This document shows, piece after piece, positions 1-8,200 of a stretch of DNA of 9,997 bases (the first letter of the stretch is position 1; the number at the start of each line of letters is the position of its first letter). Where the stretch lies: the NCBI GenBank assembly GCA_031367715.1, contig JANLQJ010000343.1, positions 1 through 9,997 of the forward strand. Direction: 5' to 3'. The translations under genes and the position numbers were made by a program. Below the pieces are notes generated by a model that searched no databases, was not told the origin of the DNA, and saw only the letters and a list, made by a program, of their open reading frames with translations. This stretch comes from JANYHF01 sp031367715. GTDB taxonomy: Bacteria > Pseudomonadota > Alphaproteobacteria > Rhizobiales > Hyphomicrobiaceae.

Positions 1-356
1 GAAGTCATGGCTGCACGGCCGCCAGTTGCGCGCGCCACCCCGTCTAACAGCCCCGGCCTGATGCCGGCGTCCACACCCAAGGGTTGAACCGCAGCCTCAA
101 AACTGCGAGGCACGCCGGTCAACTGCCGATTCTAGGATGAATTGAATGCCTCTGATAGCCCCCCAGCAACGAAACGGGCCGGCGCGCAGCACACCGACCC
201 GTCTCTATGATGCCAGGGGCATTCAGATCGTGAGGGGGGCCAAATCGATCAACCGCCCCACGGCATCAATCTTGTTTGCTTGCCGCACTGGCGGCCTTGG
301 CCCACGGGTATTGCCGAACCGTCAGTCTTGTTCCGTGGGCCGTCTGTTGTGACCGA
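1..356. other. Non-coding stretch, no recognisable gene
   Basis: I see no protein or RNA gene that I can defend here. The short open frames have no recognisable protein character, and the frames entering from the left edge stop within about 90 bases on the plus strand. The segment lies downstream of the protease gene, whose stop codon is at 357-359. It contains two inverted repeats (299-307 with 333-341, and 282-286 with 291-295) that could form hairpins at the end of the protease transcript. The function of the rest is unknown. Confidence 0.5.
299..341 (-). terminator. Stem-loop just downstream of the protease gene, possible transcript end
   Basis: GGCCCACGG at 299-307 is the exact reverse complement of CCGTGGGCC at 333-341, giving a 9-base-pair GC-rich stem with a 25-base loop. 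It starts 15 bases past the protease stop codon. No T-run follows on the minus strand, so it is not a classical intrinsic terminator. It could instead protect an mRNA 3' end or be chance in GC-rich DNA. A second small hairpin (282-286 with 291-295) follows immediately. Confidence 0.3.
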
Positions 357-1895
357 CTACGCCGCGCCAACCGGCACCAGCACGAAGTGCTGCTCCTCGT
401 TGCGCTTGATCAGGAACAGCGCGCTCTTCTTGCCGGACGTTTTCAGTTCATCCATGGCGGTCTTCAGATCGGCTGAGGACGAGATCGCCTTGCCGCCAAC
501 CTTCAAGATGACATCGCCGGTGGCAAAGCCAAGTTCTGCGCCCTTGCCGCCGGGGTCAACGCCTGTCACGGCCACGCCCTGTTCGCCAGCGCCATCGACG
601 CTGCCGGCCGGCATCACTTGCAGGCCGAGGGCACCCATCTCAACGCCTTTTTCGGGCGCGGTCGAAGCCTTCTCGATCTTGCCGTCCTTCAACTCGCCGA
701 GCGTGACATCCATCATATCGGTCTTGCCATCGCGGAACACCGTCAGTTTGGTCGTGACGCCGGGCTTCAGGCCGCCAATCTTGCGGGCGAGATCGCGGGC
801 GTCGGCCACCTCATCGCCGTCAACCGCAGTGATCACATCGCCGGCTTTCAGGCCGGCCTTGGAACCGGGACTGTCGGCTTGCGGCTGTGCAATCAGCGCG
901 CCCTTGGCGATCTTCAGGCCGATCGAGTCGGCGATCTCGGCAGTCACCGGCTGGATCTGCACGCCAAGCCAGGCGCGGTTGACCTTGCCGCCGGCCTGCA
1001 GCTGCGGGATGATCAAGGCGACCGTGGTCGAGGGGATGTCGAAGGCGATGCCGACCGAGCCGCCGGACGGTGAGAAAATGGCCGTGTTGACACCGATCAC
1101 TTCGCCCTTGAGGTTGAAGGTCGGGCCGCCCGAATTGCCCTTGTTCACGGGCGCATCGATCTGGATGAAGTCGTCGTAAGGGCCCGAGCCGATGTCACGG
1201 CCCATGGCCGACACGATACCGGCCGTCACTGTGCTGGCGAGCCCGAACGGATTGCCAACCGCAACCACCCATTCGCCAATGCGCGGCTTGTCCTTGGCCA
1301 GCTTCAGATAGCCATGGTTGGTGGTATCGACCTTGATCAAGGCAAGGTCGGTCTTGGGATCGACGCCGATCACCTTGGCGGTCATGGTCTTGTCATCGTC
1401 GGTCAGCACCTCGACTTCGACGGCGTTGTCGACGACATGGTTGTTGGTGACAATGTAGCCGTCAGACGAAATGAAGAAACCCGAGCCCTGGGCCTGGGCC
1501 AGTGGGCCGTGCCCGCCATTGGGGCCGCCATCCTGCTTGCCGCCCTTCTTGCCTTGGCCAAACTTCTTGAAGAATTTCTCGAACGGCGTGCCCTGGAAGG
1601 GGTTCTGATCACCGGGGCCGGACTGGTCGCCGAAATTCTGCGCCACATCGCCGATGCCGCCGTCCTGGATTTTCACCCGCACCGAAACCACGGCGGGGCG
1701 CACGCGCTCGACCAGATCGGCGAAATTCGGGCCACCTTGCACCGGAGCAGTCATCTCGATGGCGGTGTCAGCCGACGCGATGGCCGGGAATGACAGGCTG
1801 CCAGCTCCAACGCCGATGGCCGCGACCAGAGCTAGCGCGCTGGCGCTGCCCAGGAGCCGCCGCACCCATAATTTGGTGTTGTTTGTGTTTGTCAT
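357..1895 (-). CDS. degP: Periplasmic DegP/HtrA-type (Do family) serine endoprotease
   Basis: This 512-residue protein should degrade or refold damaged proteins in the periplasm. Residues 1-42 look like a signal peptide: basic VRR, a hydrophobic Ala/Leu/Val stretch, and likely cleavage after ASA. The trypsin-like domain covers about 58-300 with the full catalytic triad: His153 in TNNHVV, Asp183 in KTDLALI and Ser255 in GNSGGP. A Gly/Lys-rich insert at about 112-130 resembles the flexible LA loop of the family. Two PDZ domains follow at about 308-400 and 420-506, and length and order are normal for DegP/MucD-like proteins. The ATG is supported by GGAGAG five bases upstream (1901-1906). The gene follows the two-component pair with 134 bases between, so it may be co-transcribed and also have its own promoter. 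DegP, DegQ and MucD cannot be told apart from sequence alone; the symbol denotes the family. Confidence 0.95.
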   Translation of the reverse strand: MTNTNNTKLWVRRLLGSASALALVAAIGVGAGSLSFPAIASADTAIEMTAPVQGGPNFADLVERVRPAVVSVRVKIQDGGIGDVAQNFGDQSGPGDQNPFQGTPFEKFFKKFGQGKKGGKQDGGPNGGHGPLAQAQGSGFFISSDGYIVTNNHVVDNAVEVEVLTDDDKTMTAKVIGVDPKTDLALIKVDTTNHGYLKLAKDKPRIGEWVVAVGNPFGLASTVTAGIVSAMGRDIGSGPYDDFIQIDAPVNKGNSGGPTFNLKGEVIGVNTAIFSPSGGSVGIAFDIPSTTVALIIPQLQAGGKVNRAWLGVQIQPVTAEIADSIGLKIAKGALIAQPQADSPGSKAGLKAGDVITAVDGDEVADARDLARKIGGLKPGVTTKLTVFRDGKTDMMDVTLGELKDGKIEKASTAPEKGVEMGALGLQVMPAGSVDGAGEQGVAVTGVDPGGKGAELGFATGDVILKVGGKAISSSADLKTAMDELKTSGKKSALFLIKRNEEQHFVLVPVGAA

Positions 1896-2029
1896 GTTGT
1901 CTCTCCGCTCATGAAGCCGTCTGCTTCGATTTCTTGAGGTCAGCGGGCCCTATGGCTCCATACCGACCGCTCCCGACCATATGTGCAGCATCGGTCCTTG
2001 CGCCAAGATGGAGAGCACATTGCTTCTTG
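1896..2029 (-). promoter_or_regulatory. Leader region of the protease gene with ribosome binding site
   Basis: These 134 bases separate the kinase stop codon from the protease ATG. The minus strand has a good Shine-Dalgarno sequence, GGAGAG, at 1901-1906, which fixes the start. Further up, the hexamer GGTCGG occurs twice ten bases apart, a spacing like the direct repeats bound by OmpR-family regulators, and CATA-containing words occur at 1943-1954 and 1968-1983. I could not identify a convincing -35/-10 pair. A separate promoter for the protease gene is therefore inferred only from the length of the gap. Confidence 0.45.
1968..1983 (-). promoter_or_regulatory. Candidate shared regulatory site upstream of the protease gene
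   Basis: On the minus strand this reads CATATGGTCGGGAGCG. It matches CATAGGGTCGGGCGGG, upstream of the pepSY-like gene at 4739-4754, at 13 of 16 positions. The two sites are about 72 and 49 bases before their start codons. A partial third copy, CATAGGGCCCGC, lies at 1943-1954. Binding by the regulator encoded at 3411-4088 is my inference. By a rough hand estimate a match of this quality between two such windows could arise by chance. Confidence 0.25.
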
Positions 2030-3424
2030 TTAAGGATCGCGGCTCAGTGTCAGCGGCGCAAACATCACTTCGACAACCACGCCAGGGTGGTTGTCGGACA
2101 TGGAAATGCGCGCACCGTGCACATCGGCGATCGCCTTGACCAGTGCCAGACCTAAGCCGTTGCCAAGCGTGGTGCGGCTCTTTTCCAACCGATAAAGCCG
2201 GCGGAAAACATTCTCGCGTTCGTCATCGGGGATGCCGGGACCGTCGTCGGAAACTTTCAGAACGGGTCCATCAACAATCGTAGAAACATCAACCACGATG
2301 TGCGTTCCGGCAGGGCAATGGCGGATCGCGTTCTCAACCAGATTGACCAGCAGCTGGCTGAGCAGATCGCTGTCACCATGCAGCAATGACGGACGGCTGC
2401 CGGCGGCCTTGAGCGTCAGCGTCATGCCGGCGTCCTCGGCGACGGCCTCGTAAGCCTCCAACACGTTCTCGGCCACCGTCTGCAGGCTGACCGTCTTGAA
2501 GCGCAGTTTGCGCGCACCCGCTTCCAACTGGCTGATGCTCAGCAGTGCCTCGAAGGTGGCAACGATTTTGTCCACCTCGTCGATGGCGGTATCGACCACC
2601 GGGCGGTTTTCGGCAATCGTCCCGGGGCTGTCGCGCAGCGCTTCCAGCCGTTGCCGCAAGCGCCCGATCGGCGTCTTGAGATCATGGGCAATATCGGCCG
2701 ACGATTGGTTCAAGCTCTGGAACAAACCCTGCAACTGGTCGAGCGTGGCGTTGATCTGACGGCTGACGGTATCGATGTCACCGCCCGATGCTGCCAACGG
2801 CACGCGCGCCTTGAGGTCACCGCGCTTGATGGCTGTGAGCGTGCGGCCGACCCGATCGATCTGCACCTGCGCCCGCTGGCCAAGGAACACACCGGCGCCG
2901 ATGGCCAGCAATACCGTGCCCAGCAGCCCATAGAGCAGCGTGCGCAACAGCACCTCGCGCGTCTGCCGGATTTCGCTGTCGCTAAAGCCGATCAGCATGC
3001 TGCCATCACCGGCGAGCGCAAACCACAGACAGAGATAACGTTGCGCGCCCGGCACTTTGCCATTCAGCTCCTGCAGCTTGACCGCATCGAGCCATTGCAT
3101 GCCAGCGAACTGCGGCGCCGATTTGCGGTTGCCGGCCACATAGTCGCCGTCGATCCCGGTCAGCAGGTAGACGTTCTCGGCGGCATCGGCGACCGCCACA
3201 TCGTCGGCGACCAGGCCCGCCAGTTCGTTGAAGCCATCGTGTTCGTGTACCCGCTTGAATTCGGCCCGCGCATTGTTGAGCCGCGTGCCGAGCCGGGCTT
3301 CAAGATCGCGGCCAGCCTGGATATAGAGGAAGACAAACAGCACCAGCACGCTGGCCGCGAACAGGCAGGCAAAGGTTGCAGCCAGCCGGAAAGCGGTGCT
3401 CCGCGTCAGCTCAGCGAGTTTCAT
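2030..3424 (-). CDS. Membrane sensor histidine kinase of a two-component system
   Basis: This 464-residue kinase should autophosphorylate on histidine and pass phosphate to the regulator encoded just upstream. It has a membrane segment at about 12-35, a periplasmic sensor region at about 36-157 that I cannot assign to a named fold, and a second membrane segment at about 158-182. A HAMP linker spans about 183-236. The H-box DIAHDLKTPI places the phospho-acceptor at His247. The ATPase domain shows the N-box (NLVENAIRH, Asn365), the G1 box (DDGPGIP, about 393-399), the F-box region (VFRRLYR) and the G2 box (GNGLGLALV, from 421). All key residues are present and length is normal. Its ATG lies inside the end of the regulator gene, a 14-base overlap without a strong ribosome binding site, which suggests translational coupling. 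The signal sensed is unknown; PhoQ/FeuQ-like kinases are a possible comparison. Confidence 0.93.
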   Translation of the reverse strand: MKLAELTRSTAFRLAATFACLFAASVLVLFVFLYIQAGRDLEARLGTRLNNARAEFKRVHEHDGFNELAGLVADDVAVADAAENVYLLTGIDGDYVAGNRKSAPQFAGMQWLDAVKLQELNGKVPGAQRYLCLWFALAGDGSMLIGFSDSEIRQTREVLLRTLLYGLLGTVLLAIGAGVFLGQRAQVQIDRVGRTLTAIKRGDLKARVPLAASGGDIDTVSRQINATLDQLQGLFQSLNQSSADIAHDLKTPIGRLRQRLEALRDSPGTIAENRPVVDTAIDEVDKIVATFEALLSISQLEAGARKLRFKTVSLQTVAENVLEAYEAVAEDAGMTLTLKAAGSRPSLLHGDSDLLSQLLVNLVENAIRHCPAGTHIVVDVSTIVDGPVLKVSDDGPGIPDDERENVFRRLYRLEKSRTTLGNGLGLALVKAIADVHGARISMSDNHPGVVVEVMFAPLTLSRDP

Positions 3425-4088
3425 TGATGGTATAGCCGGTGCCGCGCACGGTCTGGATCAGTTCGTTGTCAAAGGGCTTGTCGATCTTGGCGCGCAAGCG
3501 CGAAATGTGGGTTTCGACGACGCTGGTCTTGGGATCGAAGTGGAAGTCCCACACCCGTTCCAACAGCATCGTGCGGGTAACAATGCGTCCTTTGTTGCGC
3601 AGCAACACTTCCAGTAGCCGGAACTCGCGCGGCTGCAAGTCGATTCTCTGCATGCCGCGTTTCACCGCGCGTGAGATCAGGTCCATCTCCAGATCGCCGG
3701 CCTTGAGCACCGATTCCTCGGCACGCATCGGCGGGCGGCGGCCCAGCGCATTGACGCGGGCCTGCAACTCAGAGAAGGCAAACGGCTTGGTCAAATAGTC
3801 GTCAGCACCTGCTTCCAGGCCATCGACCCGGTCATCGACGCCGCCAAGCGAAGTCAGCATCAAGATCGGCACCTTGGCGCCGGCGCCACGCAAGGTCTTG
3901 ACCAGATTGAGGCCGTCCAGGCCCGGCAGCATGCGATCGACAATGACGAGATCATAAGGCTCGCCGGTGGCCTGTACCAGCCCGTCCCGGCCATCGCTGA
4001 GCGTATCGACGACATGACCGTCCTCGGTCAGCCCCTTGGCGACATAGGCCGACGTCTGACGATCATCTTCAATTAGGAGAATGCGCAT
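3411..4088 (-). CDS. OmpR/PhoB-family response regulator
   Basis: This 225-residue DNA-binding regulator is the probable partner of the kinase at 2030-3424. The receiver domain (about 1-118) has the acidic pair Asp8/Asp9, the phospho-acceptor Asp51 in VDRMLPG, Thr79 and Lys101 in LTKPF, so it should be phosphorylatable. The C-terminal winged-helix domain (about 127-222) shows the family pattern, with LQPREFRLLEVLL, a recognition-helix region around VVETHISRLRAKID, and the closing TVRGTGY. Length is typical. The ATG follows the pepSY-like stop codon by only 7 bases with no clear Shine-Dalgarno sequence, so translation is probably coupled to that gene. Its last 14 bases contain the kinase start. 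Likely targets, by neighbourhood only, are its own operon and the downstream protease gene. It could be a PhoP/FeuP or QseB/CusR type regulator; I cannot decide which. Confidence 0.95.
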   Translation of the reverse strand: MRILLIEDDRQTSAYVAKGLTEDGHVVDTLSDGRDGLVQATGEPYDLVIVDRMLPGLDGLNLVKTLRGAGAKVPILMLTSLGGVDDRVDGLEAGADDYLTKPFAFSELQARVNALGRRPPMRAEESVLKAGDLEMDLISRAVKRGMQRIDLQPREFRLLEVLLRNKGRIVTRTMLLERVWDFHFDPKTSVVETHISRLRAKIDKPFDNELIQTVRGTGYTINETR

Positions 4089-4095
4089 GGGCTGG

Positions 4096-4689
4096 TCATT
4101 GTGCCGGCTGGTCGGCGGGCGCCTGCGCTGTCGCCTCGGTGGTGGCGTCGGCAGATTTCTCCGTGACCTTGCGGATCTTGCCGGTCAGCGCATCGATGAC
4201 GACGTCCTTTTCGATATCGTCGCGGCCAGCCGCGTCGACCTCGAACAGCAGTTTGTTTCCAGTCCGCCTGAAAGCGGCTGCAAAGGTCTTGCCCTTGGCC
4301 GTGGTCTCGGCCGCGCGCATGGCCGCCAGCAGGCTGCCCTTGATTTTGGCGAAATCTTTCAGCAACGCCACGTTCTCGCCCGAGACCGGCGTGGTACCAG
4401 TCAGCTTGCCGGTCTTGCCATCATAGCTGGCCGCCATTGATTTCTCGCCGACCAGGACCTTGACGGTGTAGACCACAACATCGCTGTTGACGGAGGCCTG
4501 CGCGGCATAGGCTTTGCCCTTCAGGTCGCGCTCAGCGGCGGTGGTGGCCTGGCGCAGAGTTGTCGATGCCCCGCGCACCAGCTTCAACTTCTTGGCGTCC
4601 CAGTCGGCCTGGGCAGCTGGCGCGGTCAGCAGCGACAGAACAATCGTCACAAACGCGGCGATCGGCGCGCGCAATCGGTAGACATCCAT
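4096..4689 (-). CDS. Secreted double-PepSY-domain protein
   Basis: This 197-residue protein begins with a clear signal peptide: a short basic start, a hydrophobic core at about 10-22 and AQA before residue 29 as likely cleavage site. It should be periplasmic. Two PepSY-like repeats follow: about 42-98, ending YDGKTGKLTG, and about 117-176, ending IDALTGKIRKV. Both show the helix, sheet and terminal (D/Y)..TGK pattern. The tail (178-197) is Ala/Thr/Pro/Gln-rich and probably disordered. PepSY domains are known as peptidase-inhibitory or modulating modules, often encoded beside two-component systems. Here it is the first gene of the regulator-kinase cluster, so modulation of the kinase sensor, or of the protease encoded downstream, is a reasonable inference without direct proof. 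AGGGA lies about 9 bases before the ATG. I know no specific gene name. Confidence 0.85.
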   Translation of the reverse strand: MDVYRLRAPIAAFVTIVLSLLTAPAAQADWDAKKLKLVRGASTTLRQATTAAERDLKGKAYAAQASVNSDVVVYTVKVLVGEKSMAASYDGKTGKLTGTTPVSGENVALLKDFAKIKGSLLAAMRAAETTAKGKTFAAAFRRTGNKLLFEVDAAGRDDIEKDVVIDALTGKIRKVTEKSADATTEATAQAPADQPAQ

Positions 4690-4738
4690 GCCCCAATTCC
4701 CTGTCTCGCTTGGAACCGCAGCTGGCCTTGTATCACCG

Positions 4739-4754
4739 CCCGCCCGACCCTATG
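4739..4754 (-). promoter_or_regulatory. Candidate shared regulatory site upstream of the pepSY-like gene
   Basis: The minus strand reads CATAGGGTCGGGCGGG, about 49 bases before the pepSY-like ATG. It matches the site at 1968-1983 ahead of the protease gene at 13 of 16 positions, including 11 of the first 12. If real, it would tie the cluster and the protease to the same regulator, most simply the OmpR-type protein encoded here. This is similarity between two sites only, so confidence is low. Confidence 0.25.
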
Positions 4755-4882
4755 GGTGTTCGATGGCACCCTGCTCGGCCTGTCTTGCGATCAACTGACA
4801 TCGACCATACGCTTTTGTAATCCCGCGCGATATTGCGCGCAGGTCCGCTGAACCGCAAGATGCCCATGGTCGCGGGAGTGTT

Positions 4883-4910
4883 GCCAAAACGGCGCATATG
4901 CGATTTTGGC
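4883..4910 (-). terminator. Inverted repeat downstream of the desaturase remnant, possible terminator
   Basis: GCCAAAA at 4883-4889 pairs exactly with TTTTGGC at 4904-4910. Between them lies the ten-base palindrome CGCATATGCG (4893-4902), so nearly the whole 28 bases can fold, with a small bulge. It begins 22 bases after the remnant's stop codon, where a transcript end would be expected. Because it is nearly symmetrical it could serve either strand, or be a binding site for a dimeric protein. A T-run follows it on neither strand, so the terminator call is tentative. Confidence 0.35.
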
Positions 4911-4932
4911 CGGAAGGCGTTCGGCACCGCTG

Positions 4933-5184
4933 TCAGCCGCCGGCCGCCTGCTTCTGCTTGGCGCGAGCCAGAAAGCGCTCGATCATGGTGTCGGTGGCCT
5001 CATGGGTGCCGTTGTGAAAAGTGCCGAACCACTTATCCAACAGGATGGGGCCGTCGCCGCCATAATAGCACTCAAAATATTTGGGGTGCAGGTAGTGGAA
5101 ATAGTCCTGCGTCTTGACCACCAGCCCCTCGAGCACAACCACCGACTCGAAGCCGGCATGGCCTTGTGCGGGCGTCAGGGCGGC
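4933..5184 (-). pseudogene. 3' remnant of a sterol desaturase/fatty acid hydroxylase family gene
   Basis: About 84 codons of this open frame match, from memory, the C-terminal end of the membrane-bound di-iron sterol desaturase/fatty acid hydroxylase family. Recognisable pieces are GHAGFE, then DYFHYLHPKYFECYYG, then LLDKWFGTFHNGT. Full members are usually 250-350 residues, with several membrane segments and further histidine clusters, all absent here. Family members usually carry HxxHH at the last metal-binding motif; this copy has HYLHP, so the second adjacent histidine is lost. Upstream the frame continues with a low-complexity Arg/Pro stretch and stops at 5233-5235, only 18 bases past the stop codon of the OmpA-type gene. 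The 5' part therefore seems deleted or displaced. A GTG at 5140-5142 could start a 69-residue product, but an enzyme is not expected. I treat it as a decayed fragment. Confidence 0.75.
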
Positions 5185-5251
5185 ATGCTGCCTGCTTGTG
5201 GGAAAAGGGGGCCGCGGCCTTGGTGGTATGAGTCAAATCAGATCAGCACGA

Positions 5252-8200
5252 CTACAGCGGTTTGAACTCGATACGGCGGTTCTGTGCGCGGCCTTGCTCG
5301 GAGGTGTTGTCGGCGACGGCGTTGTCCGAACTGCCGCCAGCGGTCTTGAGTTCGCTGGTGACGCCCCGGGTGCGCAGGTATTCGGCAACCCGCTCGGCCC
5401 GGCGCAACGAGAGATAGTCGTTGAAATCGGCGGTGCCGACAGAGTCGGTGTAGCCGACAACCTGGTAGGATCTGGCGGTGAGACAGGCAATCACGCCGTC
5501 CAGCAGGCGCTTGCCGGTGGCGTCCAGTCGTGAGCTGCCGCTATCGAAGCTGATCTGCAGGCCCTTCAGCAGATCGGCGCAGCTGAGTGCCGGTGTCACA
5601 ATCTTGATGATCTCTTGCGGCATGGCCGAAACCGCGATCCGATTGTCGATCTGCACCTCCAGCCCGATGGCGCGCCTGACGGCGTTGGCGCGCGCCTGCC
5701 GGTCAGCCTCGCTCGGAGCCGTCCCGGCCAGCGTCACCTTGTTGCCATCGGTTCGCAGCACGCTCGCTGATCCCCAGGATTTCAGCTGCCCCATGATGTC
5801 AATGGCGTGGCTTTGCCAACCGATGGGAGCGGTGCCAGGCTCGACGGCCAGCTCATTGGCCACCTTGCCGGTGCCGAACACGGCTTCGGCCGCGCTGCCG
5901 ATGGCGGTACGGGTCGCATCGGTATCGACACGGCCGAGCAGTTTGACGCCGTCGGCCGAGCTATGCAGTTCGACCGACGGCGCAAGCGTCGCGACAACGG
6001 GCGCTGGCGGCGCCACGGGCGCAGGTGCTGGCGGCGGCGGAACCGGCAGCACAGCGACGCGATCATCGACCGTGACATCCTTGCCGAGCAAGGTCGCCAA
6101 TGCCTTTTGCGATGCGGCTTTTTCGGCATCGTTGGCGGCAACTCCGGCCAGGATCACGTTGTCGCCTGTCGCCACCAGCAACTTACCGGGTCCTGCGGCT
6201 TTCAACGCTGCGATCAGATTGGCCGCATTGGCGTTCCAGCGCGGCACGGCGACCGTGCTGTCGGCCACCAGCGTGGTGGTCACTTTTCCGGCGCCATAGA
6301 CGGCGTCCGCAGCCTTGACCAGGGCTGCCCTGGTTGTCTCGCTGTCGACCCGGCCGGCCAGATGCAGGCCGTCGCTCGACGTGCGGAACTCGACCGACGC
6401 CGGCACTTTGGGTGGCGGTGGCGGTGGCGGTGGCGGCAGCAGCGCGACACGATTGTCGAGCCGCACGCCTCTGCCGAGCAATGTCGAGAGCGCCCGCTCG
6501 GACGCGACCTTTTCAACTTCGTTCGCTGCAGTTCCAGCAAGTAGGGCATTGTCGCCGGTAGCAACCAGCACTTTGCCAGGGCCCGCCGCCTTCAATGCCG
6601 CCAGCAGGTCAGCCGCCTTGGCTTTCCAGGTCGGCGTCGCGACACCGGCGTCTGCCGTCAGATCGCTTGTCACCATGCTGGCGCCGAAAGTCGTCAATGC
6701 GGCAGCCGTCAGGGTAGCCTTGGTGGCGTCGCTGTCGACGCGGCCGGCCAGATGCAGTCCGGCATCCGATGTGCTGAATTGCACCGAGGCCGGCACCTTT
6801 TGAGGCGGCGGCGGAGCCGGCGGCAACACCACCAGCCGGGCATCGAGGGTCGCCGCCCTGCCAAGCAGCGTCGAGAGCGCCTTTGCCGAGGCGGCCTTCT
6901 CGGTATCGTTGGCCGCAACGCCTGCCAGACTTGCGTTGTCGCCGGTGGCAACCAGCACCTTGCCGGGGCCGGCTGAGTGCAGTACGTTCAAAAACTCGGC
7001 GGTCCTGGCGCTCCAAACCGGCGCCGCGACACCACCATCCGCAGTCAGATCATTGACCACCTTGCCGGCTCCAAAGACGGCTTTGGCAGCAGCGGCAATG
7101 GCCGCTTTGGTCGCCTCGCTGTCGACGCGGCCAGTCAGATGCAGGCCGCCATCGGAGGTATTGAAGGCAACCGACGCAGGCACTTTCTCAGGCGGCGGGG
7201 GCGGCGGCGGAGGCGTTGGCAACACGGCCACGCGATCGTCAAGCGCCACTTGCTTGCCCAGCAATGCCGTCAGCGCCGTTTCCGAAGCGGCCCGCTCGGC
7301 CTCATTGGCCGCGTGACCGGTCAACACCACTTTGTCGCCAGTCGCGGCCAGCACCTTGCCCGGCCCGGCCGCCTTCAGCGCGGTGAACAGATCCAGCGCC
7401 CTGGCAGACCATGCCGGCGCAGCGACACCACCGTCGGCAGTCAGATCATTCGCGACTCTGCCTGCGCCAAAGGCTGCCTCGGCGGCCTTCGCAATTGCGG
7501 ACTTGCTTGCCTCGCTGTCGACACGACCGGTCAGACGAAGACCGGTATCCGTGGTCTCGACCACAATCGAGGCCGGCACCTTGGGCAGCGGGGGTGGCGG
7601 CGGCGGCAGCACCGCGACGCGATTTTCAAAGCCGATGTCCTTGCCAAGCAACGACTTGAGCAGGTTGCCGGCCACGGCTTTTTCCACGTCGTTGGCCGCC
7701 ACTCCTGAAAGCGAAAGGTTGTTGCCAGTCGCCGCGAGCGCCATGCCGTTGCCGGCCGCCCTGAAGGCCGTGAACAGCTCGGTTGACTTGGCGATCCAGA
7801 CTGGCGCGGCAATGCCACTGTCAGCTGTCAGTTCGTTCTTGACCTTGCCGGCCCCGAAGGCGGCCTCGGCTGAAAGGGAAATCGCGGCTTTGCTGGCCTC
7901 GCTATCAACCCGGCCGGTCAGCTGCAGCCCGGCATCGGAGGTTTCAAACACCACCGACGCCGGCACTTTGGGCGGTGGCGGAGGGGGCGGTGGCGGCAGC
8001 ACCGCCACGCGATTGTCGAAGCTGACATCCTTGCCGAGCAGCGTTGCCAGCGCGCTTGCCGCAGTGTCTTTCTCGGCGCCCGTCGATGCCAGGCCCGCAA
8101 GCATGGCGTGGTCGCCAGCGGCCACCAGCACCTTGCCAGGTCCGGCACGCTTCAAAGCTACCAGCAGCTCGTCCGACTTGCCGATCCAGGCCGGAACCGC

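Larger units (their letters stand above)
4690..4932. other. Intergenic region upstream of the pepSY-regulator-kinase cluster
   Basis: No gene is supported in this stretch between the pepSY-like start codon and the desaturase remnant. A 64-codon minus-strand open frame at 4733-4927 starts with GTG, has no recognisable motif and is probably chance. The region should hold the promoter for the pepSY-like operon, but I found no convincing -35/-10 pair. It contains the candidate shared site at 4739-4754, a short GC-rich inverted repeat near 4824-4840 and the stronger one at 4883-4910. Confidence 0.4.

Noticed and set aside
60..110. GGTTCAACCC-like word resembling a tRNA T-arm on the minus strand
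   Set aside because: No matching acceptor, anticodon or D stems can be assembled around it, and the T-arm stem itself does not pair.
146..352. Short plus-strand open frame at the left edge
   Set aside because: It has no recognisable protein features and spans the hairpins downstream of the protease gene.
280..1179. Plus-strand open frame of 299 codons over the protease gene
   Set aside because: It is antisense to a gene with an intact catalytic triad and PDZ domains, and its translation has no recognisable motif.
2651..3427. Plus-strand open frame of 258 codons over the kinase gene
   Set aside because: The opposite strand encodes a complete histidine kinase with all boxes. This frame has His/Gln/Arg-rich text typical of an antisense shadow.
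4733..4927. Minus-strand 64-codon open frame between the pepSY-like gene and the desaturase remnant
   Set aside because: It has a GTG start, no motif and no convincing ribosome binding site, and it overlaps the inverted repeat and the likely promoter region.
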